NCBI RefSeq assembly: GCF_001544755.2
Contig: NZ_FCOF02000024.1
Location: 34,091-98,090, forward strand
Direction of reading: 5' to 3'
From: Caballeronia catudaia
Lineage (GTDB): Bacteria; Pseudomonadota; Gammaproteobacteria; Burkholderiales; Burkholderiaceae
Length of the DNA: 64,000 bases
In this document: positions 52,507 to 62,211 of the stretch, one piece after another
Position numbering within the stretch: position 1 is the stretch's first letter
Layout: each line of letters begins with the position of its first letter
Notes under the pieces: generated by a model
The model's database searches: none
What the model saw: only the letters and a program-made list of their open reading frames with translations
Told to the model about the DNA's origin: nothing
Position numbers and translations under genes: made by a program

Positions 52507-53574
52507 ATGCGCAAGCTCGTTCGCTGTCTTGGCATCGCCGCCGTCTCCCTCGCCTTCGCTTCCGGCGCCGCATCCGCCGCGCCTCGCAACGATTTCAAGG
52601 TTTGCTGGACCATCTACGCGGGCTGGATGCCGTGGGGCGAAGCGAAGACGCAGGGCATCGTTTCCAGGTGGGCGAAGAAGTACGGCATCAATGTCGATGT
52701 CGTGCAGCTGAACGACTACGTCGAGTCGATCAATCAATACACGGCCGGCAAGTTCGATGGCTGCGCGATGACCAACATGGACGCGCTCACCATTCCGGCG
52801 TCGGGCGGCGTGGACTCGACAGCGCTCATCGTCAGCGATTATTCGAACGGGAACGACGGCGTGCTCATGAAGGGCAAGGGCAGGCAGATCACCGACCTGA
52901 AAGGCCAGCAAGTCAACCTCGTCCAGTTCTCCGTCTCGCACTATCTGCTCGCCCGCGCGCTCGAAAGCGCCCACATGACCGAGCGCGATCTCAAGGTCGT
53001 CAATACGTCGGATGCCGATATCTCCGGCGCATTCGCCACGCCTGCCGTGCACAACACCGTCACATGGAATCCGATGCTCGCCGATCTCAAGGTGCAGCCG
53101 AACGTCACCGAAGTCTTCGACTCCAGCAAGATTCCCGGCGAGATAATGGACATGATGGTCGTCAACACGAAGACGCTGAAGGAGAACCCGGCGCTCGGAA
53201 AGGCATTGATCGGCGCGTGGTTCGAGATGGTCGCGCTGATGCACGGTAATTCCCCGGCAACCACGAACGCACTGACGTCGATGGCGAAGGCGTCCGGCAC
53301 TGATCTCGCCAACTTCAAGGGCCAGCTCTCGACGACCGCCCTCTTCTATACACCCAAGGCCGCGCTCGATTTCGTCACCAGCCCGGACATGCCGAAGATC
53401 ATGACGCGCGTCGCGAACTTCTCGTTCGATCACGGCCTGCTCGGGCAGGACGCCAGGAGCGCGGACGCCGTCGGCATGGCGTTCGACAAGGGCGTCGTCG
53501 TCGGCAACAAGGGCAACGTGAAGCTGCGCTTCGATCCGACCTACGTCGAGATGGCGGCGGCCGGCAAGCTCTGA
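52507..53574 (+). CDS. ABC transporter periplasmic substrate-binding protein (guanidine/urea-associated)
   Basis: A 355-residue exported protein. Signal peptide MRKLVRCLGIAAVSLAFASG then AASA, cleaved near Ala25. The body is NMT1/THI5-like (FKVCWTIYAGWMPWGEAKTQ, GCAMTNMDALTIPASGGVDS, VSDYSNGNDG), as in the binding proteins of urea-carboxylase-associated importers. ATG 52507 is chosen over 52459 because the signal peptide begins there and the ribosome site is adjacent. Likely binds guanidinium in the periplasm. Confidence 0.92.
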   Translation: MRKLVRCLGIAAVSLAFASGAASAAPRNDFKVCWTIYAGWMPWGEAKTQGIVSRWAKKYGINVDVVQLNDYVESINQYTAGKFDGCAMTNMDALTIPASGGVDSTALIVSDYSNGNDGVLMKGKGRQITDLKGQQVNLVQFSVSHYLLARALESAHMTERDLKVVNTSDADISGAFATPAVHNTVTWNPMLADLKVQPNVTEVFDSSKIPGEIMDMMVVNTKTLKENPALGKALIGAWFEMVALMHGNSPATTNALTSMAKASGTDLANFKGQLSTTALFYTPKAALDFVTSPDMPKIMTRVANFSFDHGLLGQDARSADAVGMAFDKGVVVGNKGNVKLRFDPTYVEMAAAGKL

Positions 53575-53611
53575 ATCCGACGGCACACGCTTTAGATACG
53601 AGACAGTCATC

Positions 53612-54427
53612 ATGCGACTCATCAATCGACATCCGAGCAGGACCGGCGGCCTGATGCTGCTTCTGCTGCCGTTCGTGGTGTTGCTCGCGGTCTATTTCAC
53701 CGGCTCGTCGATGCGGCTCGCGATCAACCCCGACGACAAGCTGCTGCCGAGCGCCGCGCAAATGAACGAGGCGATGAAGTCGGCCGCATTCACCGAAGAC
53801 CGGCGCACCGGCGAATATCTGCTGTGGGCCGATACCTCGTCGAGCCTGCGGCGGCTGGGCATCGGACTCGTCGTGAGCAGTGTGATCGCGCTCGTCGTCG
53901 CCATCGCCACGGGATCGTTTCCGCTCGTGAGCGCGACACTATCGCCCTTCATCACCGTCATTTCGATGGTGCCACCGCTCGCCGTTCTGCCGATCCTCTT
54001 CATCGTCTTTGGCCTCGACGAGCTGTCGAAAGTCGTGCTCATCGTCGTCGGCATCACGCCGATGATCGTTCGCGACCTGCACGCCCGTGCCCACGAGATT
54101 CCGGCGGAATTGTGGGTCAAGGCGCAAACGCTCGGTGCCACAAGCTGGACGCTGATTCTGCGTCTGGTGCTGCCGCAACTGCTGCCGCGCCTGCTCGTCG
54201 CGCTGCGTCTTTCGCTCGGCGCGGCATGGCTCTTTCTCATCGCAGCGGAAGCGATCGCATCGACCGACGGACTCGGCTATCGCATCTTTCTCGTGCGGCG
54301 TTATCTGTCAATGGACCTCATTCTTCCGTACGTCGCATGGATCACGCTGCTCGCGTGGCTGACCGACGAGCTGCTTCGACGCATCACGCAGTGGTGCTTT
54401 CCGTGGTACGGCGGAGGCGTGCGATGA
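53612..54427 (+). CDS. ABC transporter permease
   Basis: A 271-residue inner-membrane permease. TM1 GLMLLLLPFVVLLAVYFTG; a periplasmic segment; then five further helices with the EAA-type loop ELWVKAQTLGATSWTLILRL. It belongs to the nitrate/taurine/sulfonate-type permeases. Its TGA overlaps the ATPase ATG (ATGA). Confidence 0.94.
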   Translation: MRLINRHPSRTGGLMLLLLPFVVLLAVYFTGSSMRLAINPDDKLLPSAAQMNEAMKSAAFTEDRRTGEYLLWADTSSSLRRLGIGLVVSSVIALVVAIATGSFPLVSATLSPFITVISMVPPLAVLPILFIVFGLDELSKVVLIVVGITPMIVRDLHARAHEIPAELWVKAQTLGATSWTLILRLVLPQLLPRLLVALRLSLGAAWLFLIAAEAIASTDGLGYRIFLVRRYLSMDLILPYVAWITLLAWLTDELLRRITQWCFPWYGGGVR

Positions 54428-55215
54428 TTGAAGTCTGCAACCTGTGGAAGCAATACGGCGATCAGGTCGTGCTCGAGCGCCTGAATCTAAGGGTAAAGGA
54501 AGGCGAATTCTGCTCGATGGTCGGTGCCTCCGGCTGCGGCAAGTCGACGTTTCTGCGCCTCCTGCTCGGTCAGGAACGCGCGACACGCGGCGAGATCCTG
54601 TTCGACGGCGAAGCGCTGCCCGCCGAACCGGACGCGCATCGCGGCGTCGTGTTCCAGCGCTACTCGGTGTTCGATCATCTGAGCGTGCTGCGCAACGTGA
54701 TGCTCGGTCTCGAACTGCCGCGCGCCAGGTTCACGGGCCGCCTGTTCGGCGCCCGCCGGCGCGCTGCCCGCGAGGAAGCCGCCGCGATGCTCGAACGCGT
54801 GGGCCTCGGCGCGGCCCTGAATAAGTACCCGCAGCAGCTTTCGGGCGGCATGCAGCAACGGCTGGCCATCGCGCAGGCGCTGATGATGAAGCCGCGCGTG
54901 CTGTTGCTCGACGAACCGTTCGGCGCGCTCGATCCCGGCATCCGCAAGGACATGCACGCGTTGCTGTCCGACCTGTGGCGCGAGTCGAAGCTCACCATTT
55001 TCATGGTCACACACGACCTCAAGGAAGGCTTCACGTTGGGCAACCGCGTGCTCGTCTTCGACAAGGTCCGCATCGATCCGCAAGCGCCGGGCGCGTATGG
55101 CGCGCGCATCACCTATGACATTCCGCTCGACCGCCCGCGCGCATCCGCGTCGGCGATCCATGTCGCACAGGCCGCTGTGCAAGGCGCATCCCGCATCGAA
55201 CTGCTCTCCGACTGA
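54424..55215 (+). CDS. ABC transporter ATP-binding protein
   Basis: A 263-residue ATPase with Walker A GASGCGKST (34-42), Gln78 Q-loop, LSGGMQQR signature (139-146), Walker B LLLDEP (160-165) and H-loop His196 in MVTHD. ATG 54424 overlaps the permease stop; the longer frame from 53824 lies inside the permease gene. Drives import of the guanidine operon's substrate. Confidence 0.95.
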   Translation: MIEVCNLWKQYGDQVVLERLNLRVKEGEFCSMVGASGCGKSTFLRLLLGQERATRGEILFDGEALPAEPDAHRGVVFQRYSVFDHLSVLRNVMLGLELPRARFTGRLFGARRRAAREEAAAMLERVGLGAALNKYPQQLSGGMQQRLAIAQALMMKPRVLLLDEPFGALDPGIRKDMHALLSDLWRESKLTIFMVTHDLKEGFTLGNRVLVFDKVRIDPQAPGAYGARITYDIPLDRPRASASAIHVAQAAVQGASRIELLSD

Positions 55216-55231
55216 AAGGACGCTCAATCAC

Positions 55232-55936
55232 ATGACATTGCTATTCGAAGAAACCGTTCCCGGCGGCGGTCATACCTCTCTCATCGTCAAACGCGGACAG
55301 TCGTTGCGCATCACCGATTTGCGCGGCGGCGCGAACGTCAGCGTGATGATGGTCAACGCAAGCGAGAAAAGCGAGCGCCTCAATGTGCCGGACTCGCTGA
55401 AGTGCCAGCACACCGCAAAATTCACGGCCGGGCACTGCCTGTACTCCGACATGGGTCGCGTGCTCGCAGCCATCGTCGCCGACACATGCGGCTGGCACGA
55501 CAGCATCGGCGGGGTATCGAACGCGGACGAAGTCTCCGAGCGATATGGCGCCGGCCGCTATCAGGAGCTGCGCAACGCGTTCTACCGCAACGGCACGGAC
55601 AATCTGCTCGTCGAAATGAGCAAGTGGGGACTCGACGTCTCCGATCTGATGATGACGCTCAATCTCTTCAGCCGCGTCGACGTGAACGATACAGGCGCGC
55701 TCGCGTTCGTGGCCGGCAACTCGAAGGCGGGCGACAACGTCGAGCTGTATGCGCCGATGAACACGCTCATCGTGCTCACCGCGGTCCAGCATCCGCTCGA
55801 CCCGAATCCCGACTATGCGCCGAAGCCCGTCAAGCTCGAATTGAGCCGCGCGCATCCTGAAGTGGCCGAGACCTGCCGCACCGCATGCGAGGAGAACATG
55901 CGCGGTTTCATCAACACCGAACGATTCTTTCTTTGA
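55232..55936 (+). CDS. DUF1989 protein, carboxyguanidine deiminase subunit (UAAP1-type)
   Basis: A 234-residue DUF1989 protein formerly called urea carboxylase-associated protein 1. GQSLRITDLRGGANVSVMMV, YSDMGRVLAAIVADTCGWHD and the Cys residues of SLKCQHTAKFTAGHC and ADTCGWHD (likely Zn/active site) are visible. Members adjacent to ykkC riboswitches form, with the DUF1989 partner that follows, carboxyguanidine deiminase, which converts carboxyguanidine to allophanate. ATG 55232 follows AAAGGAC. Confidence 0.92.
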   Translation: MTLLFEETVPGGGHTSLIVKRGQSLRITDLRGGANVSVMMVNASEKSERLNVPDSLKCQHTAKFTAGHCLYSDMGRVLAAIVADTCGWHDSIGGVSNADEVSERYGAGRYQELRNAFYRNGTDNLLVEMSKWGLDVSDLMMTLNLFSRVDVNDTGALAFVAGNSKAGDNVELYAPMNTLIVLTAVQHPLDPNPDYAPKPVKLELSRAHPEVAETCRTACEENMRGFINTERFFL

Positions 55937-55948
55937 GCGAAGCCCGAC

Positions 55949-56590
55949 ATGACGAACACGCTTACCGTTAGCGGCAGACACCCCGAGAACGCGATTCATC
56001 GCGAAACGCTCGCCGCAGGCGAACCGTGGCTGCATGAATTGAAGGCCGGACAGACGCTGCGCATCGTCGATCTTGAAGGCAATCAGGCCGTCGATACGCT
56101 GTTCTACAGCCTCGACGATGCGCGCGAACGCTTTGATCCGCAGCGCACCTTGCGTCGACAGAAGAGCCTCTATCTGACGACGGGTTCGGTGCTGTATTCG
56201 AACCTCGGCAATCCGATGCTGACCATCGTCGCGGACACCTGCGGCCGTCACGACACGCTCGGCGGCGCCTGCGCGCAGGAGAGCAACACCGTGCGCTATT
56301 CGCTCGAGACGCGCTACATGCACAGCTGCCGCGACAACTTCCTGCGCGCATGTGCGCACGACGGGCGGCTTGCGAAGCGCGACATCGGCGCGAACGTCAA
56401 CTTTTTCATGAACGTGCCGGTGACGGCCGATGGCGGTCTCACGTTCGAGGACGGCATTTCCGCGCCGGGCAAGTACGTCGAGCTGCGCGCGGAAATGGAC
56501 GTCATCGTGCTGATCTCGAACTGCCCCCAACTCAACAATCCCTGCAACGCTTACAACCCCACGCCGGCGGAGCTGATCATATGGAACTGA
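55949..56590 (+). CDS. DUF1989 protein, carboxyguanidine deiminase subunit (UAAP2-type)
   Basis: A 213-residue paralogue of the previous protein: GQTLRIVDLEGNQAVDTLFY, TIVADTCGRHDTLGGACAQE, SCRDNFLRAC and NVNFFMNVPVTADGGLTFED. Cys and His of ADTCGRHD and GGACAQE are probable catalytic/metal residues. Twelve bases from its partner. The downstream carboxylase gene starts 172 bases later, an unusually wide gap inside this operon with no gene in it. Confidence 0.92.
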   Translation: MTNTLTVSGRHPENAIHRETLAAGEPWLHELKAGQTLRIVDLEGNQAVDTLFYSLDDARERFDPQRTLRRQKSLYLTTGSVLYSNLGNPMLTIVADTCGRHDTLGGACAQESNTVRYSLETRYMHSCRDNFLRACAHDGRLAKRDIGANVNFFMNVPVTADGGLTFEDGISAPGKYVELRAEMDVIVLISNCPQLNNPCNAYNPTPAELIIWN

Positions 56591-56762
56591 CGCGCCTGCG
56601 CCGCTGGATCTACCACGTCATGCTGGTGCGCTCGGGACGTTGCTGCACGCTCACGCGCGAACGGCTGAACCAGAGCTGTCGCTGATCCGAATGCAGCCGC
56701 GGACGACCGCGGCTCGCCATGCCCACGGCGGGACGGCCCGCCTCCGAATCACGATTCCTTCC

Positions 56763-59700
56763 ATGTTCGAGAAGATCCTGATTGCCAATCGCGGCGCGAT
56801 TGCGTGTCGCATTCTCAGAACCTTGCGCGCGCTCGATGTCACCGGCGTCGCCGTGTACGCCGAAGCCGACCGCGCGAGCCGCCATGTGAGCGACGCGCCC
56901 ATTGCGCATGCATTGGGCGACGGTCCGGCGTCGCTGACTTATCTCGACATGGCGAAGATTTTGGATGTCGCGCGTCGCGAAGGGGTGCAGGCGATTCATC
57001 CGGGATACGGCTTCCTGTCGGAGAACGCCGCGTTCGGCGAAGCGTGCGAAGAGGCGGGCATCGCGTTCATCGGACCGACGCCCGCGCAATTGCGCGCGTT
57101 CGGCCGGAAGCACACGGCCCGCGAGATCGCCGCGAAACAGGGCGTGCCGATGCTCGAAGGCACCGGCCTGCTCGAAGACGTGCAGGCCGCACTCGACGCC
57201 GCGCGATCCATTGGCTATCCGGTGATGCTGAAGAGCACGGCGGGCGGCGGCGGCATCGGCATGCGCGTGTGCTGGACCGCCGCTGAGCTCGGCGCGAATT
57301 TCGACGCCGTGAAGCGTCTTGGCGAGAACAATTTCAGCGATGCGGGCGTGTTTCTGGAGAAGTACATCGAACGTGCGAGGCATCTGGAAGTCCAGGTCTT
57401 CGGCGATGGCCAGGGCGACGCGATCGCCTTGGGCGTGCGCGACTGCTCGGTGCAGCGGCGCAATCAGAAAGTGCTGGAGGAAACGCCCGCGCCCTCGCTC
57501 CCGGAAGGCGTTCCGGCCGCGCTCTGCGATGCGGCGATCAGGCTCGCGAAGGCAGTCGATTACCGCTCGGCGGGCACCGTCGAATTCGTGTACGACAGCG
57601 CGGCGCAACAGTTCTACTTTCTCGAAGTGAACACGCGCCTGCAAGTCGAGCACGGCGTCACCGAACAGGTCTGGGGCGTCGATCTGGTGCGCTGGATGAT
57701 CGAACTCGCCGCCGGCACGCTCGCGCCGCTGCAGACGCTCGCGGCCAGTCTGACGCCGCGCGGTCACGCGATCCAGGCGCGTCTCTATGCGGAAGACCCG
57801 GGCCGCGACTTCAAGCCGAGCCCCGGCCTGCTGACCGACGTCGCGCTCCCGCAGGCGGACGGCCGCGCGCTGCGCATCGACACGTGGATCGAGGCAGGCT
57901 GCGAAGTGCCGCCCTACTTCGATCCGATGCTCGCCAAAATCATCGCCTGGTCGCCGACGCGCGACGAAGCGCGCCATGCGCTCGATAACGCGCTCGGGAA
58001 CACGCGCCTCTACGGCGTGGAAACGAATCGCGACTATCTGCGCCAGATTCTCGACGATGCGCCGTTCGCGTCCGGCCAGCCGTGGACGCGCTGCCTCGAA
58101 ACGCTGAACTATCGCGCGAGCACGGTCGAAGTCGTGAGCGGCGGCACGCAGACGACCGTGCAGGACTATCCGGGACGGCTCGGCTATTGGGCGGTCGGCA
58201 TTCCGCCATCGGGACCGATGGACGATCGCGCGATGCGCCTCGGCAATCGCCTGCTCGGCAATCCCGCCGATGCCGCCGCGCTCGAAGTGACGATGAGCGG
58301 CCCGACGCTGCGCTTCAACACGGATGCGGTCATCGCCGTCACGGGCGCCGAGACTCCGATCCTGATCGACGATATCGCGCAGCCGATGCACACGAGCATC
58401 CACGTTGCAGCCGGCTCGATACTCGCGCTCGGCGCGATCCGCGGCGCGGGCGCGCGCGCGTATCTCTGCGTGCGCGGCGGCCTCGACGTCGCGTGCTATC
58501 TGGGCAGCCGCAGCACGTTCACGCTCGGCCAGTTCGGCGGACATGGCGGACGCGCGCTCCGCGCGGGCGACGTGCTGCATCTTTATCCGCTCGGCGATGC
58601 ACGGGCCGGGGTGGCGCTCGCGAACGTACCGATACTCGAAAACGTCCGCACGATTCGCGTCATCTATGGTCCGCACGGCGCGCCCGAATACTTCAGCAGC
58701 CGATATATCGAGCGCTTTCTCGACACCGAATGGGAGATCCACTTCAACTCCAGCCGCACCGGCGTGAGGCTCATCGGTCCGAAACCGGAATGGGCGCGCG
58801 AGGACGGCGGCGAAGCGGGGCTGCATCCGTCGAACATTCACGACAATCCGTACGCCGTCGGCGCGATCGACTTCACGGGCGACATGCCGGTGATTCTCGG
58901 ACCCGACGGACCGAGTCTCGGCGGCTTCGTCTGTCCCGTGACGATCATCGAGGCCGACCTGTGGCATATAGGCCAGTTGAAGGCGGGCGACAAGGTCCGC
59001 TTCGTGCCGGTGCAAATCGATGAGGCACGCGAGGCTGCGCGCAGGCGCCGTCGCGAGATCGAAACGCTCGACATCGAGCGGCATGCGGTCGTCGAACGGC
59101 ACGCGGCGCTGAGCTCGCCCATCGTGCTCGATACCGGTGCGGATCGCGAAAGACTGGTCGCGCGGGTGTCCGGCGATACGCATCTGCTGCTCGAGATCGG
59201 CCCGGCGGAACTCGATCTCGTGTCGCGGTTTCGCGGCCATGCGCTGATGCAGTCGCTCGAAGCCAAAGCGCTGGCCGGCGTGATCGATCTGACACCGGGC
59301 ATTCGCTCGCTGCAGGTTCACTATCGGCCTGACGACCTGCCGCTGGCACGTTTGCTCGATATCGTCGCCCGGACATGGCAAGAGGTTCTGCTGCAAAACG
59401 ATCTGCGCGTCCCGTCGCGCGTCGTGCATCTGCCGCTTTCGTGGGATGACCCGGCGTGTCGGCTCGCGATCGAGAAATACATGACCACCGTACGCCGCGA
59501 TGCGCCGTGGTGCCCGAGCAATCTGGAATTCATTCGACGCATCAACGATCTCGATTCCATCGAAGCCGTCAGAAAGATCGTCTTCGATGCCAGCTATCTC
59601 GTGATGGGCCTGGGCGACGTTTATCTCGGCGCGCCGGTCGCGACGCCGCTCGATCCGCGTCACCGTCTCGTGACGACGAAGTACAACCCGGCGCGCACCT

Positions 59701-60362
59701 GGACCGCGGAAAACTCGGTGGGCATCGGCGGCGCCTATTTGTGTGTGTACGGCATGGAAGGGCCGGGCGGATATCAGTTCGTCGGCCGGACCCTGCAGAT
59801 GTGGAATCGCTATCGCGAGGTCGCGGATTTCGGTGGTCAGCACTATCTTTTGCGCTTCTTCGACCAGATCCGTTTCTTCGAAGTCTCCGCCGATGAACTC
59901 ATGCGCATCCGCACGAACTTTCCGCTCGGGCGCTACCCGCTGCGTATCGATGAAGCCGAGTTGTCGCTGCCGGACTATCAGGCGTTTCTCGCGCGGGAAT
60001 CGTCGGGCATCGATGCGTTCCGGGCGCGGCAGCAGTCGGCGTTTCAGGCGGAACGCGAGCGCTGGCGCGAAGCGGGCGCGTCGGAAGAATCGATCGATGT
60101 GACCGTCGCCGACGACATCGAACTGGCGTCGCTGCAAGACGGCGAAATAGCGGTCGACAGCGAAATCGCGGGCAGTCTGTGGCAGGTGAAAGTCGCCCCC
60201 GGCGATACGGTCGCGGCTGGCGACGTACTGCTCGTCATCGAATCGATGAAGATGGAAATCTCCGTTTGCGCGCCGTGCGCCGGGACCGTCAGCGCCATCC
60301 ACGTCGCACCCGGGTCGCCCGTGCGCGCGGGACAACGCGTCGCAGTCATCGACCGTCAATAA
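56763..60362 (+). CDS. Biotin-dependent guanidine/urea carboxylase
   Basis: A 1199-residue enzyme. Order: biotin carboxylase (1 to about 450; ILIANRGAIACRILRTLRAL, GGGGIGMRV, EVNTRLQVEHGVTEQVWG), the carboxyltransferase domains (about 460-1110; TVQDYPGRLGYWAVGIPPSG, KYNPARTWTAENSVGIGGAY), and a biotinyl domain ending ESMKMEISV with biotin-Lys1163. Historically urea carboxylase; a guanidine riboswitch, a matching importer and both deiminase subunits in the operon imply guanidine as the true substrate. ATG 56763 is taken because MFEKILIANRG is the conserved start; its ribosome site is weak and an ATG at 56694 is possible. Confidence 0.94.
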   Translation: MFEKILIANRGAIACRILRTLRALDVTGVAVYAEADRASRHVSDAPIAHALGDGPASLTYLDMAKILDVARREGVQAIHPGYGFLSENAAFGEACEEAGIAFIGPTPAQLRAFGRKHTAREIAAKQGVPMLEGTGLLEDVQAALDAARSIGYPVMLKSTAGGGGIGMRVCWTAAELGANFDAVKRLGENNFSDAGVFLEKYIERARHLEVQVFGDGQGDAIALGVRDCSVQRRNQKVLEETPAPSLPEGVPAALCDAAIRLAKAVDYRSAGTVEFVYDSAAQQFYFLEVNTRLQVEHGVTEQVWGVDLVRWMIELAAGTLAPLQTLAASLTPRGHAIQARLYAEDPGRDFKPSPGLLTDVALPQADGRALRIDTWIEAGCEVPPYFDPMLAKIIAWSPTRDEARHALDNALGNTRLYGVETNRDYLRQILDDAPFASGQPWTRCLETLNYRASTVEVVSGGTQTTVQDYPGRLGYWAVGIPPSGPMDDRAMRLGNRLLGNPADAAALEVTMSGPTLRFNTDAVIAVTGAETPILIDDIAQPMHTSIHVAAGSILALGAIRGAGARAYLCVRGGLDVACYLGSRSTFTLGQFGGHGGRALRAGDVLHLYPLGDARAGVALANVPILENVRTIRVIYGPHGAPEYFSSRYIERFLDTEWEIHFNSSRTGVRLIGPKPEWAREDGGEAGLHPSNIHDNPYAVGAIDFTGDMPVILGPDGPSLGGFVCPVTIIEADLWHIGQLKAGDKVRFVPVQIDEAREAARRRRREIETLDIERHAVVERHAALSSPIVLDTGADRERLVARVSGDTHLLLEIGPAELDLVSRFRGHALMQSLEAKALAGVIDLTPGIRSLQVHYRPDDLPLARLLDIVARTWQEVLLQNDLRVPSRVVHLPLSWDDPACRLAIEKYMTTVRRDAPWCPSNLEFIRRINDLDSIEAVRKIVFDASYLVMGLGDVYLGAPVATPLDPRHRLVTTKYNPARTWTAENSVGIGGAYLCVYGMEGPGGYQFVGRTLQMWNRYREVADFGGQHYLLRFFDQIRFFEVSADELMRIRTNFPLGRYPLRIDEAELSLPDYQAFLARESSGIDAFRARQQSAFQAERERWREAGASEESIDVTVADDIELASLQDGEIAVDSEIAGSLWQVKVAPGDTVAAGDVLLVIESMKMEISVCAPCAGTVSAIHVAPGSPVRAGQRVAVIDRQ

Positions 60363-60381
60363 ACCACCGGACGAAAACAAT

Positions 60382-62211
60382 ATGTCGTCATTCGATCTGC
60401 GTCTCTCCACGCTGCGTCGCGCGTATCTCGATGGAACGGTCACGCCACGCGAACTGATCACCGGCCTGCGCGCAAAAGCCGCCGCGCTCGATCCCGAGTT
60501 TCATCTCTTCATCCATCTTCTGACGGAAGAAGAGATCGCGCCCTTCCTGAACCGGCTCGATGAACACGACGTCGCGAGCCTGCCGCTCTACGGCATTCCG
60601 TTCGCGATCAAGGACAACATCGACCTCGCGGGCATCGAGACGACGGCCGCCTGCCCCGCGTTCGCATACACACCGACAGAATCGGCGACGGTCGTCGCCC
60701 GGTTGGTCGCGCTCGGCGCGATACCCCTTGGCAAGACCAATCTCGATCAGTTCGCCACCGGCCTCAACGGCACGCGCTCGCCTTATGGCAAGTGCCGCAA
60801 CAGTGTGCATTCTGACTATCCGTCGGGTGGATCGAGCGCGGGTTCGTCGCTTGCCGTCGCGCTGGGCGTCGCCAGCTTCGCGCTCGGCACCGACACCGCC
60901 GGCTCGGGACGCGTGCCTGCCGCGCTGAACAACCTCGTCGGACTGAAGCCGACGAAGGGCGTGCTGTCGACCGCGGGCGTGGTGCCGGCCTGCCGCACGC
61001 TCGATTGCGTGACGTTCTTCACGGCGACGGCCACGGAAGCGAGCGAGCTTCTCGCGCTGACCGCGCAAACCGATCCGCGCGACGCATACAGCCGCAGAAA
61101 TCCGCAATGGAACGGCGCGCGCGCATTCGGCAAGCCCGTTACGTTTCGCTTCGGCGTTCCCGCGCAGCCCGAATTCGACGGATGTGCCGAAAGCCGCGCG
61201 TTGTTCGCCAAGGCTCGAGCGATGCTGCAAGCCGCCGGCGGCGAAGCCGTCGAGATCGACTTCGCGCCGTTCGTCGAAGCGGCGCGCCTGCTCTATCAGG
61301 GTCCGTGGGTGGCGGAGCGCTATAGCGTGACCGAAGAACTCATGAAGACGCAGCCTGACGCCGTGCTGCCCGTGATTCGCGATGTGCTCGCGCAAGCACC
61401 GGGCGCCACCGCCGTCGAGCTGTTTCGCGCGCAATACCGTCTGCAGGCGCTGAAGGCCGTCTGCGACACCGCGCTCGATACGCTGGACTTCGTACTGACA
61501 CCGACGTATCCGCGTCCGGTGACGCTCGCCGAACTGGAACGCGATCCGATCGGTGCGAACTCGCTGCTCGGCCACTACACCAACTTCGTGAACCTGCTGG
61601 ACTATGCGGCGGTCGCCACGCCGACCGGCTTCATGAAAAACGGCCTGCCGTGGGGCGTAACCGTCTTCGGCCGCGCATTCACCGATCAATATCTGCTCGG
61701 CATCGCGGACCTGCTGCAGCGCGTGAGCGGCATCGCGTGCGTCGGGAACAACGAAATCGATGCAGCCGCGCGAGGCGCAGCGAGCAACGATCGCATGCAT
61801 CTGGCGGTATGCGGCGCGCATATGCAGGGCTTGCCGTTGAATCGCGATCTGCTCTGCCGGGACGCGCGTCTCGTGCGGGCGACGCGCACCGCTTCTTCGT
61901 ACCGGTTGTGCGCATTGCCGCCATCGGCGGACGGCGCGCGGCGTCCCGGCATGTGGCGGGTCGAGAATGACGGTGCCGAAATCGCGATCGAGGTCTGGGA
62001 GATGCCCAGCTCGCAATTCGGCTCGTTCATCGCCACGGTGCCTTCTCCGCTCGCGTTGGGCAAGATCGAGGCGGCGGACGGTTCGTGGATCACGGGCTTT
62101 CTGTGTGAGCCCTACGGCGTGCAGTCGGCGGAGGACATCACGGCCTTTGGCGGATGGCGCGCGTGGCTCGCGCAAGCCGCGCCGCCCGAGAAAAGGGAAC
62201 AGTCCGTCTAG
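60382..62211 (+). CDS. atzF: Allophanate hydrolase
   Basis: A 609-residue amidase-signature enzyme with the Ser-cisSer-Lys triad: Lys77 (FAIKDNIDLAG), Ser151 (SGGSSAGSS) and Ser175 (GTDTAGSGR). The N-terminal amidase (to about 455) is followed by the allophanate-hydrolase C-terminal domain (about 470-600, HLAVCGAHMQGLPLNRDL, FGSFIATVPSPLALGKIEAA). It splits allophanate to two NH3 and two CO2, the last step of guanidine assimilation. Starts 19 bases after the carboxylase. Confidence 0.95.
   Translation: MSSFDLRLSTLRRAYLDGTVTPRELITGLRAKAAALDPEFHLFIHLLTEEEIAPFLNRLDEHDVASLPLYGIPFAIKDNIDLAGIETTAACPAFAYTPTESATVVARLVALGAIPLGKTNLDQFATGLNGTRSPYGKCRNSVHSDYPSGGSSAGSSLAVALGVASFALGTDTAGSGRVPAALNNLVGLKPTKGVLSTAGVVPACRTLDCVTFFTATATEASELLALTAQTDPRDAYSRRNPQWNGARAFGKPVTFRFGVPAQPEFDGCAESRALFAKARAMLQAAGGEAVEIDFAPFVEAARLLYQGPWVAERYSVTEELMKTQPDAVLPVIRDVLAQAPGATAVELFRAQYRLQALKAVCDTALDTLDFVLTPTYPRPVTLAELERDPIGANSLLGHYTNFVNLLDYAAVATPTGFMKNGLPWGVTVFGRAFTDQYLLGIADLLQRVSGIACVGNNEIDAAARGAASNDRMHLAVCGAHMQGLPLNRDLLCRDARLVRATRTASSYRLCALPPSADGARRPGMWRVENDGAEIAIEVWEMPSSQFGSFIATVPSPLALGKIEAADGSWITGFLCEPYGVQSAEDITAFGGWRAWLAQAAPPEKREQSV

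Noticed and set aside
56610..60461. 1283-codon open frame on the minus strand opposite the biotin carboxylase gene
   Set aside because: GC-rich third-position bias leaves antisense frames open. The composition is Arg/Ala/His-rich with no domain, and the plus strand has a clear enzyme.
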